DNA from: CAYQJS01 sp964417895
GTDB taxonomy: Bacteria; Chloroflexota; UBA6077; SHYK01
Length of the DNA stretch: 64,000 bases
Reading direction: 5' to 3'
NCBI GenBank assembly: GCA_964417895.1
Contig: CAYQJS010000014.1
Location: 43,877 to 107,876, forward strand
Position numbers and translations under genes: made by a program. The notes below the pieces were generated by a model. It was not told the DNA's origin and made no database searches. It saw only the letters and a list, made by a program, of their open reading frames with translations. Shown one piece after another: positions 1-8,353 of the stretch (position 1 is the stretch's first letter; each line of letters begins with the position of its first letter).

Positions 1-1110
1 CAGCTGCCCGGCGAGGAAGCTCATCCCCAGGAAAATCGACGCAAAGCACGAGCCCATGACGACCAGCACGATCCGGGCGTTGTGGGACTCTGGAGGCTTG
101 AAGGCGGGCACTCCGTTGGACACCGCCTCTGTTCCGGTCAGTGCGACCGATCCCGAGGCGAACGCCCGGATTAGAAGCAGTGGGCCGAGCACTTCGGCCC
201 CGTGTGCGTCGATTCGTTCGATGGTTGGCGCATAGAGGGGAAGGTTGGCGCTGGCGAAGAGCAGCAGCCCGTATGCGAGGAGGCCGAAGATCGCCACGAG
301 ATAGACGTACGTCGGTGCGGCGAAGAGAGTGCCGCTCTCGCGGATGCCGCGCAGATTGCCGAGACAAAGCAATGCCACGAAGGCCACGCCCAAGGCCACC
401 CTGTGCTCGAACAGGGCCGGGAAAAGCGATGTGAGCGCAGCCACGCCAGCAGCGACGGAGACTGCTACCGTGAGGACGTAATCGGTCAGGAGCGCGGCCG
501 CCGCAGTCGTCCCAGCGAGCGGGCCGAGGTTCGAGCTGGCCACGATGTAGGACCCGCCACCGCCCGGGTAAGCCCTGATGATTTGCTGGTAGCTGGTGAC
601 GACGATAGCCAGCACGACGACGATGGCGAGGGTGATGGGCATCGTCAGCACGAGGGCCCCGGCCCCCGCTAACACCAGGACGCGCATGATCTCCTCGGTA
701 GCGTAGGCCGAGGACGAGATGTTGTCGGAGGCGAATACGGCGAGCCCCTTCGCCTTCCCCACGCGCTCCTGGGTCTCTAGCTCACTGGGTATCCTGCGTC
801 CGACCGCGATGCGATGCAGCTCCTCGAACGCCCGGCCCAGCGCGCTCTTCGGCGCGAGCACGCGCTCCGTGGCGACCAGGTAACCCGGCCCCTCCCGCGT
901 GAATGGCCGCCCGCGCGGACGGACGATGCGGACGTAGCGGTCACCGGGGAGGTGTCCTGCCTGGAGCCGCTCCGGCTGTAGATCGGGGGCCGACCGGCGG
1001 GCTATATCGTCGCGGTGCGTCGGCGCCGCGGACACGCCCGCTTGGCCTGGGCCGGGCCTGTCGTGGCTGTGCTCCTCCCCGACATCCGAGCTCTGGCGAG
1101 CATCGGCCAT
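1..1110 (-). CDS. KimA/APC-type permease, 5' part only (cut by window edge)
   Basis: The reverse strand from an ATG at 1110 reads open to the window edge, giving about 370 residues. After a polar N-terminus of about 120 residues comes ASDNISSSAYATEEI, then hydrophobic segments, then AYPGGGGSYIVASSNLG and EAVSNGVPAFKPPES. These match the APC-superfamily branch that includes the Bacillus potassium importer KimA. Known for the family: proton-coupled uptake of potassium or amino acids across the cytoplasmic membrane. The KdpD/KdpE-like pair lies just upstream on the same strand, and four phased direct repeats separate it from the regulator gene. Both facts favour potassium (inference). The C-terminal part and substrate residues lie outside the window. 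Confidence 0.85.
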   Translation of the reverse strand, partial: MADARQSSDVGEEHSHDRPGPGQAGVSAAPTHRDDIARRSAPDLQPERLQAGHLPGDRYVRIVRPRGRPFTREGPGYLVATERVLAPKSALGRAFEELHRIAVGRRIPSELETQERVGKAKGLAVFASDNISSSAYATEEIMRVLVLAGAGALVLTMPITLAIVVVLAIVVTSYQQIIRAYPGGGGSYIVASSNLGPLAGTTAAAALLTDYVLTVAVSVAAGVAALTSLFPALFEHRVALGVAFVALLCLGNLRGIRESGTLFAAPTYVYLVAIFGLLAYGLLLFASANLPLYAPTIERIDAHGAEVLGPLLLIRAFASGSVALTGTEAVSNGVPAFKPPESHNARIVLVVMGSCFASIFLGMSFLAGQL

Positions 1111-1140
1111 ACGCGTTGAACTCCCGATGCGAGGACGCTT

Positions 1141-1159
1141 CAGTTTCCGTAGGAAACTG
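1141..1159. promoter_or_regulatory. Perfect inverted repeat upstream of the permease
   Basis: CAGTTTCC and GGAAACTG form perfect 8-bp arms around GTA, 31 bp before the permease start. It has no T-tract, so a terminator is unlikely. It may be a second operator or a leader hairpin. No family assignment is possible. Confidence 0.4.
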
Positions 1160-1160
1160 T

Positions 1161-1222
1161 CGTTGATTTGCCATCAACGGGGGATCAACGTTCATCGAAG
1201 TCGACTCAACGTTCGCTCAACG
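1161..1222 (-). promoter_or_regulatory. Phased direct repeats, probable KdpE-like operator
   Basis: TCAACG occurs at 1174, 1185, 1206 and 1217, so start-to-start spacings are 11, 21 and 11 bp. One inverted copy (CGTTGA) lies at 1161. OmpR/PhoB-family regulators, including KdpE, bind head-to-tail half-sites about 11 bp apart on one DNA face. Two such pairs, themselves two helical turns apart, sit between the regulator gene and the permease it most likely controls. The arrangement is seen directly; the identity of the binding protein is inferred. Confidence 0.65.
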
Positions 1223-1284
1223 TTTTGGGGGGAGTAGATAAGAGAGCGGTCGGAGTGCCGGGGAGAGTGCGCAGCCCGGCTGGG

Positions 1285-1986
1285 TCAGGCGTCCTCGGCC
1301 AGCAGTCGATAGCCGACGCCGGGCTCGGTCATCAGGTAGCGGGGGTTCCGCGGGTCGGGCTCGATCTTCTTTCGCAGGCGAGCCACGTACACGTGCAGAT
1401 AGTGGCCTTCGTCGCCATAGGCCGGCCCCCATACCTGCCGGAGGAGCATGCGATCCGTGAGCACCTTGTTGGGGTGGCTGGCCAGCGCCTTGAGTAAGTC
1501 GTACTCGGTGGGGGTCAGGTGAACGTCGCGCCCATCGACGGTCACGCGCCGCCGCTCGAAGTCCATCTCCAGCCCCGCTGTGCGGAAGACCGGGGCGGCG
1601 CCGATAGGTGGCCGAGCTACATGGCGCAGCGCGACGCGAACGCGGGCGAGCAGCTCGTCCACGCCGAACGGCTTGGTCAGGTAATCATCAGCGCCCACGT
1701 CGAGGGCCGCCACCTTATCCCGCTCAGCGGTCCGGGCCGAGAGGACGACGATGGGGGTGCTGGAGTAGCCCCGAATCTCACGGCACAGCTCGACACCGTC
1801 CGTATCCGGGAGTGCCAGATCGAGCAGAATCAAGTCCGGGTGCCACGCCAGGAGCGCGCGGGCCTGCTGCCCGTTTTCGGCCGTCTCGATCTGAAAGCCG
1901 TGTGCCGTCAAGTTCGTCCTGACGGCGCGGAGGATCGCCGGCTCGTCGTCCACCACCAGAATGCGTGCGCCAGCCGGCCGGCTCAT
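1285..1986 (-). CDS. kdpE: KdpE-like OmpR-family response regulator
   Basis: 233 residues. The receiver domain begins ARILVVDDEPAILRAVR, has the phospho-acceptor Asp in LILLDLALPDTDG and the conserved Lys in LTKPFG. A winged-helix DNA-binding domain follows (about 130-230; HLTPTEYDLLKAL, LHVYVARLRKKIE). Its start overlaps the kinase stop by four bases (ATGA), so the pair is translationally coupled. In E. coli KdpE activates potassium uptake genes; here the next gene is a KimA-like permease, not kdpFABC. The phased repeats at 1174-1222 are its likely target. Confidence 0.9.
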   Translation of the reverse strand: MSRPAGARILVVDDEPAILRAVRTNLTAHGFQIETAENGQQARALLAWHPDLILLDLALPDTDGVELCREIRGYSSTPIVVLSARTAERDKVAALDVGADDYLTKPFGVDELLARVRVALRHVARPPIGAAPVFRTAGLEMDFERRRVTVDGRDVHLTPTEYDLLKALASHPNKVLTDRMLLRQVWGPAYGDEGHYLHVYVARLRKKIEPDPRNPRYLMTEPGVGYRLLAEDA

Positions 1987-3566
1987 GGGGGGAGCGAATC
2001 GGGGGGCGGTGGGGTGCTGGGACCGGCGAGGGGCAGGGTGAAGATCACACTCCCCCCGGTCGCCCGGTTCTCGGCCCGGATGCGGCCGCCGTGGGCCTCA
2101 ACTAGCCCGCGCGCCACTGCCAGACCCAGCCCGGTGCTCATCCGGATCGGCTGCTCCTCTCCTCGGTAGAAAGGCTCGAACAGGCGAGGGAGAGCCGCGG
2201 CCGGGAACCCGGGCCCGTGATCGGCGACCTCTACCTGGATAGTCTCACTCTTCTGACGGGCGCGCACGCCTATCTCGGCTCCCGGCGGCGTATATCTGCA
2301 GGCATTTTCCACCAGGTTCGAGAGGACCTGGTCGATCTGGAGGTAGTCCAGGGGGACAAAGGGCAGATCATCCGGCACATCCACCACCACGGTGCGCCCC
2401 GAGGTCACCGGCCGCAGGCGGCCGAGCACGTCGCCAACGAGCGCGCCGAGGTCGTGCCACTCCTTGTCGCAGCGCAGGCTTCCAGCTTCGATTCGGGACA
2501 GGTCCAACAGGTTGCCGACGATGCGATTGAGTCGACTAGCCTCCTGTTCGATGGCCTCGGCGAGCTCTCGGACCTGCTCGTCCGTCCAGGCGACGTCCTG
2601 CCGCAAGCTCCCCGCCGAGGCGATGATCGATGCGAGCGGGGTCCGCAGATCGTGGGAGACCGCGTTGAGAAGCGCGGTCTTCAGCTCGTCCGCCCGGCGC
2701 ACCACTTCCGCGTCGGTCGCTTCCTCGTGGAGGCGCGCGCGCTCGACGCCCTGGCCCAGCTGCACTGCCACGGTCGTCAGCAGCCGATTCTCCGCCTCAC
2801 TGAAGGGCGCCTTTCCCTGGCCCGGTACCAGCGTGAGCGACCCCAGGCGACGGCCGCCGTACAGGATCGGGACCATGTGGAGCTGGTTGCGAGGCCCACG
2901 CGAGAGAGCAGCAGTGACCGCTGGAGGAATAACTCGCACCCATCGCGCGCGAGGCCGCCGGGGGTGGTCCTGCAGATCCATGGCCGCCTCGGCGAGCACG
3001 CGAAGAGGCCCCGTGCCGCCGGACTGGACGGCAGGGAACGCGGAGGTGTCGCCGGCCACCGTCCGAAGCCGCCCCGCCCCGTCGCCGATCTCGATGGCGA
3101 CAGCACGCAGGTCCAGCTCGTGTCGTAGCCGCTCCGCGGCTTCACGGAGCGCCTCATCCAGCTGGGGATTTGCGATGGAACGGACGGTGTCGTAAAGGAC
3201 GAGGGCTTCGCGCTCGCGATGTTCGGCATCCTCAGCTCGGCGGCGCTGACCGGCCGCCAGTTGGCCGGTGACCGTGGCGGCAAACAGAAACACCAGCAGC
3301 GCCACCCACTCCTCCGGGTTGCCAACGGTGAGCGTGTGTACGGGCTCGACGAAAAACCAGTTCATGGCCACGAAGGCTGCGACTGAGGTGACTACCGCTG
3401 GCCAGCCACCGAACCGGCTCGCGACAGCGAGCACGACGACCAGATACAGCAAGGAGCTGGTGCCGATGTGGAGTTTCGGCTCAATGCCGATGAGGACGCT
3501 GACGACCGCGACTCCGGCGAGGCCGACAGCTAGCCCCGTGAGCAGGGTTCGCGGTCGGACGATCAT
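1983..3566 (-). CDS. KdpD-like sensor histidine kinase without the KdpD/Usp N-terminal domains
   Basis: 527 residues. The N-terminus is a DUF4118-type four-helix membrane module (about 5-110), followed by a GAF-like region (about 125-285). The kinase core has an H-box at AVSHDLRTPLASI, an N-box at LVENACRYTPPG, and G-boxes at VADHGPGF and TGLGLAVARG. E. coli KdpD carries about 400 further N-terminal residues (KdpD and universal-stress domains) that are absent, so cytoplasmic ligand sensing by that part cannot occur. It heads the kinase-regulator-permease set. The intergenic region to the CNNM gene at 3730 is divergent. Confidence 0.88.
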   Translation of the reverse strand: MIVRPRTLLTGLAVGLAGVAVVSVLIGIEPKLHIGTSSLLYLVVVLAVASRFGGWPAVVTSVAAFVAMNWFFVEPVHTLTVGNPEEWVALLVFLFAATVTGQLAAGQRRRAEDAEHREREALVLYDTVRSIANPQLDEALREAAERLRHELDLRAVAIEIGDGAGRLRTVAGDTSAFPAVQSGGTGPLRVLAEAAMDLQDHPRRPRARWVRVIPPAVTAALSRGPRNQLHMVPILYGGRRLGSLTLVPGQGKAPFSEAENRLLTTVAVQLGQGVERARLHEEATDAEVVRRADELKTALLNAVSHDLRTPLASIIASAGSLRQDVAWTDEQVRELAEAIEQEASRLNRIVGNLLDLSRIEAGSLRCDKEWHDLGALVGDVLGRLRPVTSGRTVVVDVPDDLPFVPLDYLQIDQVLSNLVENACRYTPPGAEIGVRARQKSETIQVEVADHGPGFPAAALPRLFEPFYRGEEQPIRMSTGLGLAVARGLVEAHGGRIRAENRATGGSVIFTLPLAGPSTPPPPDSLPP

Positions 3567-3643
3567 CGGTCAGCTAATGGGTCTTTCGCCCGCATGGTTT
3601 TCGGCAGTCGGCCCCCAACGCGCAATTATCGGCCACCAACGAA

Positions 3644-3673
3644 TTGACAGTGCCCGCTCCCGAACCGTAGCAT
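3644..3673 (+). promoter_or_regulatory. Sigma70-type promoter for the CNNM/CorC gene
   Basis: A perfect TTGACA at 3644-3649 is followed after 18 bp by TAGCAT (3668-3673). Initiation near 3680 would leave a leader of about 50 nt before the ATG at 3730. Confidence 0.5.
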
Positions 3674-3729
3674 ATGTGCTGTAGGCGGTGGGCCCGGCCT
3701 TCCGGCCCCGAGTCTCGCCTGCGGTGCAG

Positions 3730-5088
3730 ATGGACACAGGCTTACGCCTGTTGGCGGTGCTCCTCTTGGTCGCCGCCAACGGGTTCTTCGTCGCCGCTGA
3801 GTTCGCGCTCGTCACATCGCGTAAGACGCGCATTGAGCAGTTCGCGTCCCGAGGGAACCGGGCGGCGCTCGCGGTTCGCCGGGCCATCGAGAATCCCAAC
3901 AAATTCATCTCCGCGTGCCAGTTGGGCATCACGATGGCTAGCCTCGCCCTCGGCTGGATCGGCGAAGGGACGGTTGCCGCCCTGGTCGAGCCGGCGTTCG
4001 CCGCCCTCATTCCAGTCGAGGTTCTGGGTCTGACGTCGCACGCCGTGGCCGTGCCCGTGGCGTTCGCTGCGATCACGTTCCTCCACATCACCCTCGGCGA
4101 GCAGGTCCCGAAGATGGTTGCGCTCCAGAGGGGCGAGGCCACCGCCATGTTCACGGTTCAGCCGACGAACCTGTTCGGCTTGGCGTTCCGTTTCTTCATC
4201 CGGCTGCTCGAGGCGTTCACCAATCTGGTCCTCCGGGTACTGGGCATTCGTTGGCAGGCGGCGATGTACCAGAGCTACTCGACTGAGGACCTGAAACTGC
4301 TGATCCAGTCGAGCCGCGCATCCGGAGCGATGGCTGCCGACCCGGAGCAGCTCGTCGAGCGAGCGCTCGACTTCGCGCGGCTGGCCGCCCATCACGTGAT
4401 GGTGCCCCGGACCGAGATGGTGGCCGTGCCCGCCGACGTGTCCCTGGAGCGGCTGGCGGACGTGATGGCCAGGCACCAGCACTCCCGCTATCCGGTGTTC
4501 GAGGGCGGGCCGGACAACGTCATTGGTGTGCTCTCCGCGAAGCAGCTCGCGGCGGGCGTGGCCCGAGCGCCGGGTGCGGTGGCGGATCGCTTCGACGTGC
4601 GCCAGTACACCAGCGTGCCGCTGTTCGTGCCCGAGACGATGCACACGGACAAGCTTCTGGCGGAAATGAAGCGCAACCGCATCCACCTGGCCGTCGTCGT
4701 CGACGAGTACGGCGTCACAGCCGGACTCGTGACGTTGCGCGACCTGCTCGATCGCATCGCGGGGGAGGTGCGCGACGAGGCGGAGCTCGAGCCCCCCATG
4801 GTGGATCGGCAGGAGGATGGATCCGCCATCGTGGACGGCCTCTCCCTCATCACGGATCTCGAGGGTGACCTCGGAATCACTTTCGGCGAGTCGGACTACG
4901 ACACGCTCGGGGGCTTTATCTTCGGGACACTCGGGCGTCGCCCCTCCATCGGGGACGCAGTCGCCCTCAACGGCCAGACCTTCATCGTCGAGGAGCTGGA
5001 CGGGCTGCGAGTGTCCCGAGTGCGCATTCGCGCTCTCGGGAGCGCAGCCCAGGAGACGCGAGCCGCAGCGCCTGCGGACACCTCCTGA
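3730..5088 (+). CDS. CNNM/CorC-family membrane protein with CBS pair
   Basis: About 452 residues from the ATG at 3730; an in-frame GTG at 3688 is possible, but the first helix starts right after the ATG. Order of domains: CNNM/DUF21 membrane domain (about 1-190; NGFFVAAEFALV, GITMASLALGWIGE), tandem CBS domains (about 200-325; VPRTEMVAVP, LAVVVDEYGVTAGLVTLRDLL), and a C-terminal CorC/HlyC domain (about 345-430; SDYDTLGGFIFGTLGRRP). Family members act in magnesium or cobalt efflux; the HlyC haemolysin name is historical. A TTGACA promoter lies upstream. No operon partner is evident. Confidence 0.9.
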   Translation: MDTGLRLLAVLLLVAANGFFVAAEFALVTSRKTRIEQFASRGNRAALAVRRAIENPNKFISACQLGITMASLALGWIGEGTVAALVEPAFAALIPVEVLGLTSHAVAVPVAFAAITFLHITLGEQVPKMVALQRGEATAMFTVQPTNLFGLAFRFFIRLLEAFTNLVLRVLGIRWQAAMYQSYSTEDLKLLIQSSRASGAMAADPEQLVERALDFARLAAHHVMVPRTEMVAVPADVSLERLADVMARHQHSRYPVFEGGPDNVIGVLSAKQLAAGVARAPGAVADRFDVRQYTSVPLFVPETMHTDKLLAEMKRNRIHLAVVVDEYGVTAGLVTLRDLLDRIAGEVRDEAELEPPMVDRQEDGSAIVDGLSLITDLEGDLGITFGESDYDTLGGFIFGTLGRRPSIGDAVALNGQTFIVEELDGLRVSRVRIRALGSAAQETRAAAPADTS

Positions 5089-5102
5089 AAATCTGCTATG
5101 AT
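5075..5102 (+). promoter_or_regulatory. Possible promoter for the LysR gene
   Basis: TATGAT at 5097-5102 is preceded after 16 bp by CGGACA (5075-5080), four of six matches to TTGACA. It overlaps the end of the CNNM gene and lies about 50 bp before the LysR start. Confidence 0.35.
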
Positions 5103-5153
5103 CGCGCCTGGCTCCACTCCATACCCTCTGACGAGATCCAGCGAGAGGACGCC

Positions 5154-6176
5154 GTGAACCTGCGACACCTCGAAGTCTTCTGCGCAGTCGTGGACTGTGA
5201 GAGCTTCAGCGCGGCGGCCGAGCGGCTCATCATGACGCAGCCCGCTGTGAGCATGCAGGTGCAGGTAGTCGAGCGCCATTTCGGCGTGCAGCTCCTGGAG
5301 CGGCGCCGTCGTCGCGTCGTCCCAACCGAAGCTGGCTATGCTGCCCATCGCTGGGCGTGCGACGTGCTGCGCACCGAGGCCGCTACACGCCAGGTCATCG
5401 ATGGACTGAAGCACGCGGAGAGCGGGCGCGTGGTCCTGGGCGCGAGCATGACCATCGGTAGCTACCTGCTTCCCCCTATCCTCGGACGCTTCAAGCGCGA
5501 GCACCCGGGCGCCGAGATCGTCGTGCGACTGGCCGACCGCGACGTCGTCTGCGGAGACATCCTCTCGGGAGCCGTCGACTTCGGCATCCTGATCGCGCGG
5601 GGTATTCCCCCCGGCCTGGAAGTAGACGTCGTCGGCACCGACGAGATGGTCTTCATCTGCGCTCCATCCCACCGCCTGGCACGCCGCCGACGCGTGTCGA
5701 TGGCCGAGCTTGCCAATGAGGCATTCATCCTCGCGCCCAAGGGCTCGAGCTACCGCAAGGTGATCGACGAGGTGTTGGCCCAGCACGGACTCGAGAAGGT
5801 CTCGGTACACATGGAGCTGGATAGCGACGAGGGCCTCAAGCGAGGTGTGCTCCAGGGCCTCGGAATAGGGCTCGGGCTGCGAAGCGCCGTCGAGTGGGAG
5901 CTGGAGCAAGGGGTGATCACCGAGGTCCCGGTGGACTCGGCCCCGCTGCTAGTGGACGTGGGGCTCATCTATCACACGCGCCAGCGAGAATCGCCGATGC
6001 TCGAAGCTTTTCGCGGGTATCTCAGCGATCAGCTTCGTGAGCATTTCAGCGGGCGCAGCGGAGCCGCGGCGAGCCTGCCGCCTCGAGGAAACGGGCATGG
6101 GTTGCTCCTCGACGGCAAAAACTCAACGAAGACTGGAAAGGAACAAGGTGAAGCAGGACCTCAGAAACCTCCGTGA
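5154..6176 (+). CDS. LysR-family transcriptional regulator
   Basis: 340 residues from a GTG. The N-terminal winged helix-turn-helix is clear (MNLRHLEVFCAVVDCESFSA, then MTQPAVSMQVQ). The effector-binding domain runs from about residue 90 (VLGASMTIGSYLLPPIL) to about 295. The last 40 residues are polar and overlap the next gene by 29 bases, so the ORF may be slightly extended relative to relatives. LysR regulators bind small ligands and commonly control adjacent genes; here the candidate target is the downstream class II aldolase, although both lie on the same strand rather than divergently. Confidence 0.88.
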   Translation: MNLRHLEVFCAVVDCESFSAAAERLIMTQPAVSMQVQVVERHFGVQLLERRRRRVVPTEAGYAAHRWACDVLRTEAATRQVIDGLKHAESGRVVLGASMTIGSYLLPPILGRFKREHPGAEIVVRLADRDVVCGDILSGAVDFGILIARGIPPGLEVDVVGTDEMVFICAPSHRLARRRRVSMAELANEAFILAPKGSSYRKVIDEVLAQHGLEKVSVHMELDSDEGLKRGVLQGLGIGLGLRSAVEWELEQGVITEVPVDSAPLLVDVGLIYHTRQRESPMLEAFRGYLSDQLREHFSGRSGAAASLPPRGNGHGLLLDGKNSTKTGKEQGEAGPQKPP

Positions 6177-6846
6177 AGAGCTGCTGGACGCCTCGCTCAT
6201 CATTGATAACCAGGAGCTGGTGAAGGGATACGGCCACGTGAGCGCGCGCATCCCCGGCAGGGATGCGATGCTCATGACCCCCAGGCGAGGGCCCGGGCTC
6301 CTGGAGGACCCGGATGAGATGATCGTCCTCGATTTTCACGGCAAGCTCCTCGAGGGCGATGGGGCTGTCGCTATCGAGGCGGTCATGCATGGAGCCATCT
6401 ACCGCGCGCGGCCTGACGTGTCCGGGATGGTGCGCACGCACTCGAAATACGCCAACGTCCTGAGCATCCTGGGAAAACCGCACCGCGCCGTGCACGGGTT
6501 CGGTACGTTCCTCGGGATGGAGGTACCTGTCTTCCCGAAGCCCTTCCTCATTACGGACGAGCAGCTCGCCAGTGAGCTGGTGGCTGTGCTGGGCAAGGCC
6601 GAGGCCGTTCTCGTCCGCGGCAATGGCAACATCATCGTGGGCCGATCGGTACCCGAGGCAACAGTGAAGGCCATCTTCCTGGAAGAGGCCTGCGAGCTGC
6701 ACTACCTGGCGCTTTGCGCTGGTGAGCCCATCTATTACACGCCGGAAGATCTGGCCGTACGCAGCAACCCCGGCTATGACCACTTCGGCCGCGCGTGGGA
6801 GTACTACCGAGAGCGGCTCTTCATGGACCTGGAATCCGAGGACTAA
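6148..6846 (+). CDS. Class II aldolase/adducin-family protein
   Basis: About 232 residues from a GTG preceded by GGAAAGGAAC; an in-frame ATG at 6097 is an alternative. The fold is recognised by KGYGHVSARIPG, AIEAVMHGAIYRARPDVSG and RTHSKYANV. Family enzymes are zinc-dependent aldolases, epimerases or decarboxylases of sugar phosphates. Oddity: the usual HTH zinc pair of the VHTHS motif reads VRTHS, so one ligand is arginine. Catalysis may therefore differ, or the protein may have another role. It overlaps the LysR gene by 29 bases and is followed after 5 bases by a Uma2 gene. The substrate is unknown. Confidence 0.8.
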   Translation: MKQDLRNLREELLDASLIIDNQELVKGYGHVSARIPGRDAMLMTPRRGPGLLEDPDEMIVLDFHGKLLEGDGAVAIEAVMHGAIYRARPDVSGMVRTHSKYANVLSILGKPHRAVHGFGTFLGMEVPVFPKPFLITDEQLASELVAVLGKAEAVLVRGNGNIIVGRSVPEATVKAIFLEEACELHYLALCAGEPIYYTPEDLAVRSNPGYDHFGRAWEYYRERLFMDLESED

Positions 6847-6851
6847 CGGCC

Positions 6852-7412
6852 GTGGCGATCTCCGAACGGACGATGACCCTCGAGGCGTTTCTCGAGCTGC
6901 CCGAGAAGAAGCCCGCGCTCGAGTTCGAAGATGGGGTGGTACGGCAGAAGGTGCCCCCGCGAGGTAAGCACGTAGGGCTCCAGGTTGCGTTCTGTGAGAT
7001 CTTCAATCGCGTAGGGCGGCCCAAGAAGATCGCTCTGGCATTCTCGGAGCTGCGCACGACGTTCGCCGGCTTCTCGCGGGTGCCCGATGTGGCCCTCTAC
7101 CTCTGGGATCGCATTCCCCGTGATAGCGCCGGCAAGGTAGCGGACGATTTTCGCGAGCCACCCGACATCGCCGTCGAGATCATCTCGCCGGGCCAGACGA
7201 GCAACCGTATGGTCCGCCGCTGCCTCTGGTTCGTCGAGAATGGAGTCAGGGCCGCCCTGCTGGTCGATCCGTACGACGAGTCGATTCTCATGTTCCGCCC
7301 CCACCGCGCCATGGTCGCGCTGCACGGAGCTGACCAGATCGAGCTGGGCGACATCCTGCCGGGATTCACATTGACGGTGGAAGAGGTCTTCGGCGCGCTC
7401 CTCCTCTCTTGA
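6852..7412 (+). CDS. Uma2-family (DUF820) nuclease-like protein
   Basis: About 186 residues from a GTG. The opening TMTLEAFLELPEKKPALEFEDG, the central VPDVALYLWDRIP and PPDIAVEIISPGQTSNRM, and the C-terminal LGDILPGFTLTVEEVF are typical of Uma2/DUF820 proteins. These adopt a restriction-endonuclease-like fold with E, D and E-x-K type acidic residues, but have no settled cellular role and are expanded in Cyanobacteria and Chloroflexota. The stop codon overlaps a possible TTG start of birA. Two broken relatives lie nearby (8354 and 8494). Confidence 0.85.
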   Translation: MAISERTMTLEAFLELPEKKPALEFEDGVVRQKVPPRGKHVGLQVAFCEIFNRVGRPKKIALAFSELRTTFAGFSRVPDVALYLWDRIPRDSAGKVADDFREPPDIAVEIISPGQTSNRMVRRCLWFVENGVRAALLVDPYDESILMFRPHRAMVALHGADQIELGDILPGFTLTVEEVFGALLLS

Positions 7413-7447
7413 ACGGAACCCGGGCTCCACACGGGGACGACGCGGCG

Positions 7448-8308
7448 ATGGGGAGACACGGCGACGCGGGGAAGGTGTTTCCGCGTCACGGCGTCCCCCC
7501 TCCCCATCCCAGCGTCCCCGCCTCTCCCCGTCCCAGCGTCCCCGCGTCTCCGCGTCTGACAGACCCGGAGTCCCCGCCGCCCACCTGGACCCTCCCGCAC
7601 GGCTGGCGCCTCCATTACCTCCCCATCACCGGAAGCACCAACGATGACGCCCGCGACCTGGTGCTAGCCGGATCCCCGGAGCGAACCATCGTGCTCGCCG
7701 ACGAGCAGCGAGCCGGCCGCGGCCGGCTCGGGCGCCGCTGGCTTGCTCCGCCCAGGAGCAGCCTGCTGTTCTCGATCGTGCTGCGCCGATCTCTGGAGGC
7801 CATCCACTGCACAGCCGCGTGCTCCGTGGCAGTAGCCGAGGCGGTGGAGCAGGTCACGAGCCTCGAGCCCCGGATCAAGTGGCCCAACGACGTGATGGTG
7901 CGCGACCTGAAAGTGTGTGGAGTGCTGACGGAGGTCCTGACGCACGGCGGTCGCCACGCGACAATCGTGGGCGTGGGGCTCAACGTGAACCTGGATCCCG
8001 AGGAGGCCGGGTTGCCACCAACCGCGACGTCACTCGCGCACGAGTGCGGCACGGTGCTGTCGCGAGCAGACGTGCTCCGTGCGATTCTGGAGCGGCTCGA
8101 CGCGTATCTTGCCCTCGATGATGCAGCGCTTGGCCCCACCGTTCAGGCCCGGTGGGAGTCGCTCCTCTGGCGCCGCTGGCAGGAGGTGCGGATCGACCAG
8201 ATTGGCGCCTTGCTCAGCGGTGTCGTCGAAGGGCTGGCGCCGTCGGGCGCGCTCCGCATACGCACCGCCGCCGGCGTGGTGGAGGTGGCAGTCGGCGACG
8301 TGAGCTGA
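7448..8308 (+). CDS. birA: Biotin--[acetyl-CoA-carboxylase] ligase, catalytic domain only
   Basis: Biotin protein ligase without the N-terminal repressor HTH. The catalytic core shows GSTNDDARDLV, the biotinyl-AMP loop AGRGRLGRRW, the catalytic lysine motif IKWPNDVM, and VGVGLNVN. A small SH3-like C-terminal domain ends at about residue 285. It attaches biotin to carboxylase carrier protein in the cytoplasm. The start is uncertain: a TTG at 7409 overlaps the previous stop, and the ATG at 7448 is the first ATG. The first 40-50 codons are repeat-derived (SVPASPR twice), so the functional start may be later than either. Confidence 0.85.
   Translation: MGRHGDAGKVFPRHGVPPPHPSVPASPRPSVPASPRLTDPESPPPTWTLPHGWRLHYLPITGSTNDDARDLVLAGSPERTIVLADEQRAGRGRLGRRWLAPPRSSLLFSIVLRRSLEAIHCTAACSVAVAEAVEQVTSLEPRIKWPNDVMVRDLKVCGVLTEVLTHGGRHATIVGVGLNVNLDPEEAGLPPTATSLAHECGTVLSRADVLRAILERLDAYLALDDAALGPTVQARWESLLWRRWQEVRIDQIGALLSGVVEGLAPSGALRIRTAAGVVEVAVGDVS
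7449..7560. repeat. GC-rich tandem and inverted low-complexity block inside the birA 5' end
   Basis: Near-identical units of about 22 bp, CCCAGCGTCCCCGCCTCTCC and CCCAGCGTCCCCGCGTCTCC, follow one another around 7507-7550. The strand-inverted form (GACACGGCGACGCGGGGA) lies at 7454-7472. The block is translated as the odd N-terminus of BirA. Confidence 0.6.
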
Positions 8309-8353
8309 GTGAGGATCGGTCATCCGTGCCTGTAGTTTCATCAGGCGAGGGCA

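Noticed and set aside
1111..1284. Possible c-di-AMP (ydaO-type) riboswitch before the KimA-like permease
   Set aside because: The gap is only 174 bp and I could not find the conserved GG-rich core or a terminator stem; the direct repeats explain the region better.
4896..5909. Minus-strand ORF of 337 codons opposite CNNM and LysR genes
   Set aside because: Spans two convincing genes on the other strand; His/Asp-rich composition typical of an antisense shadow.
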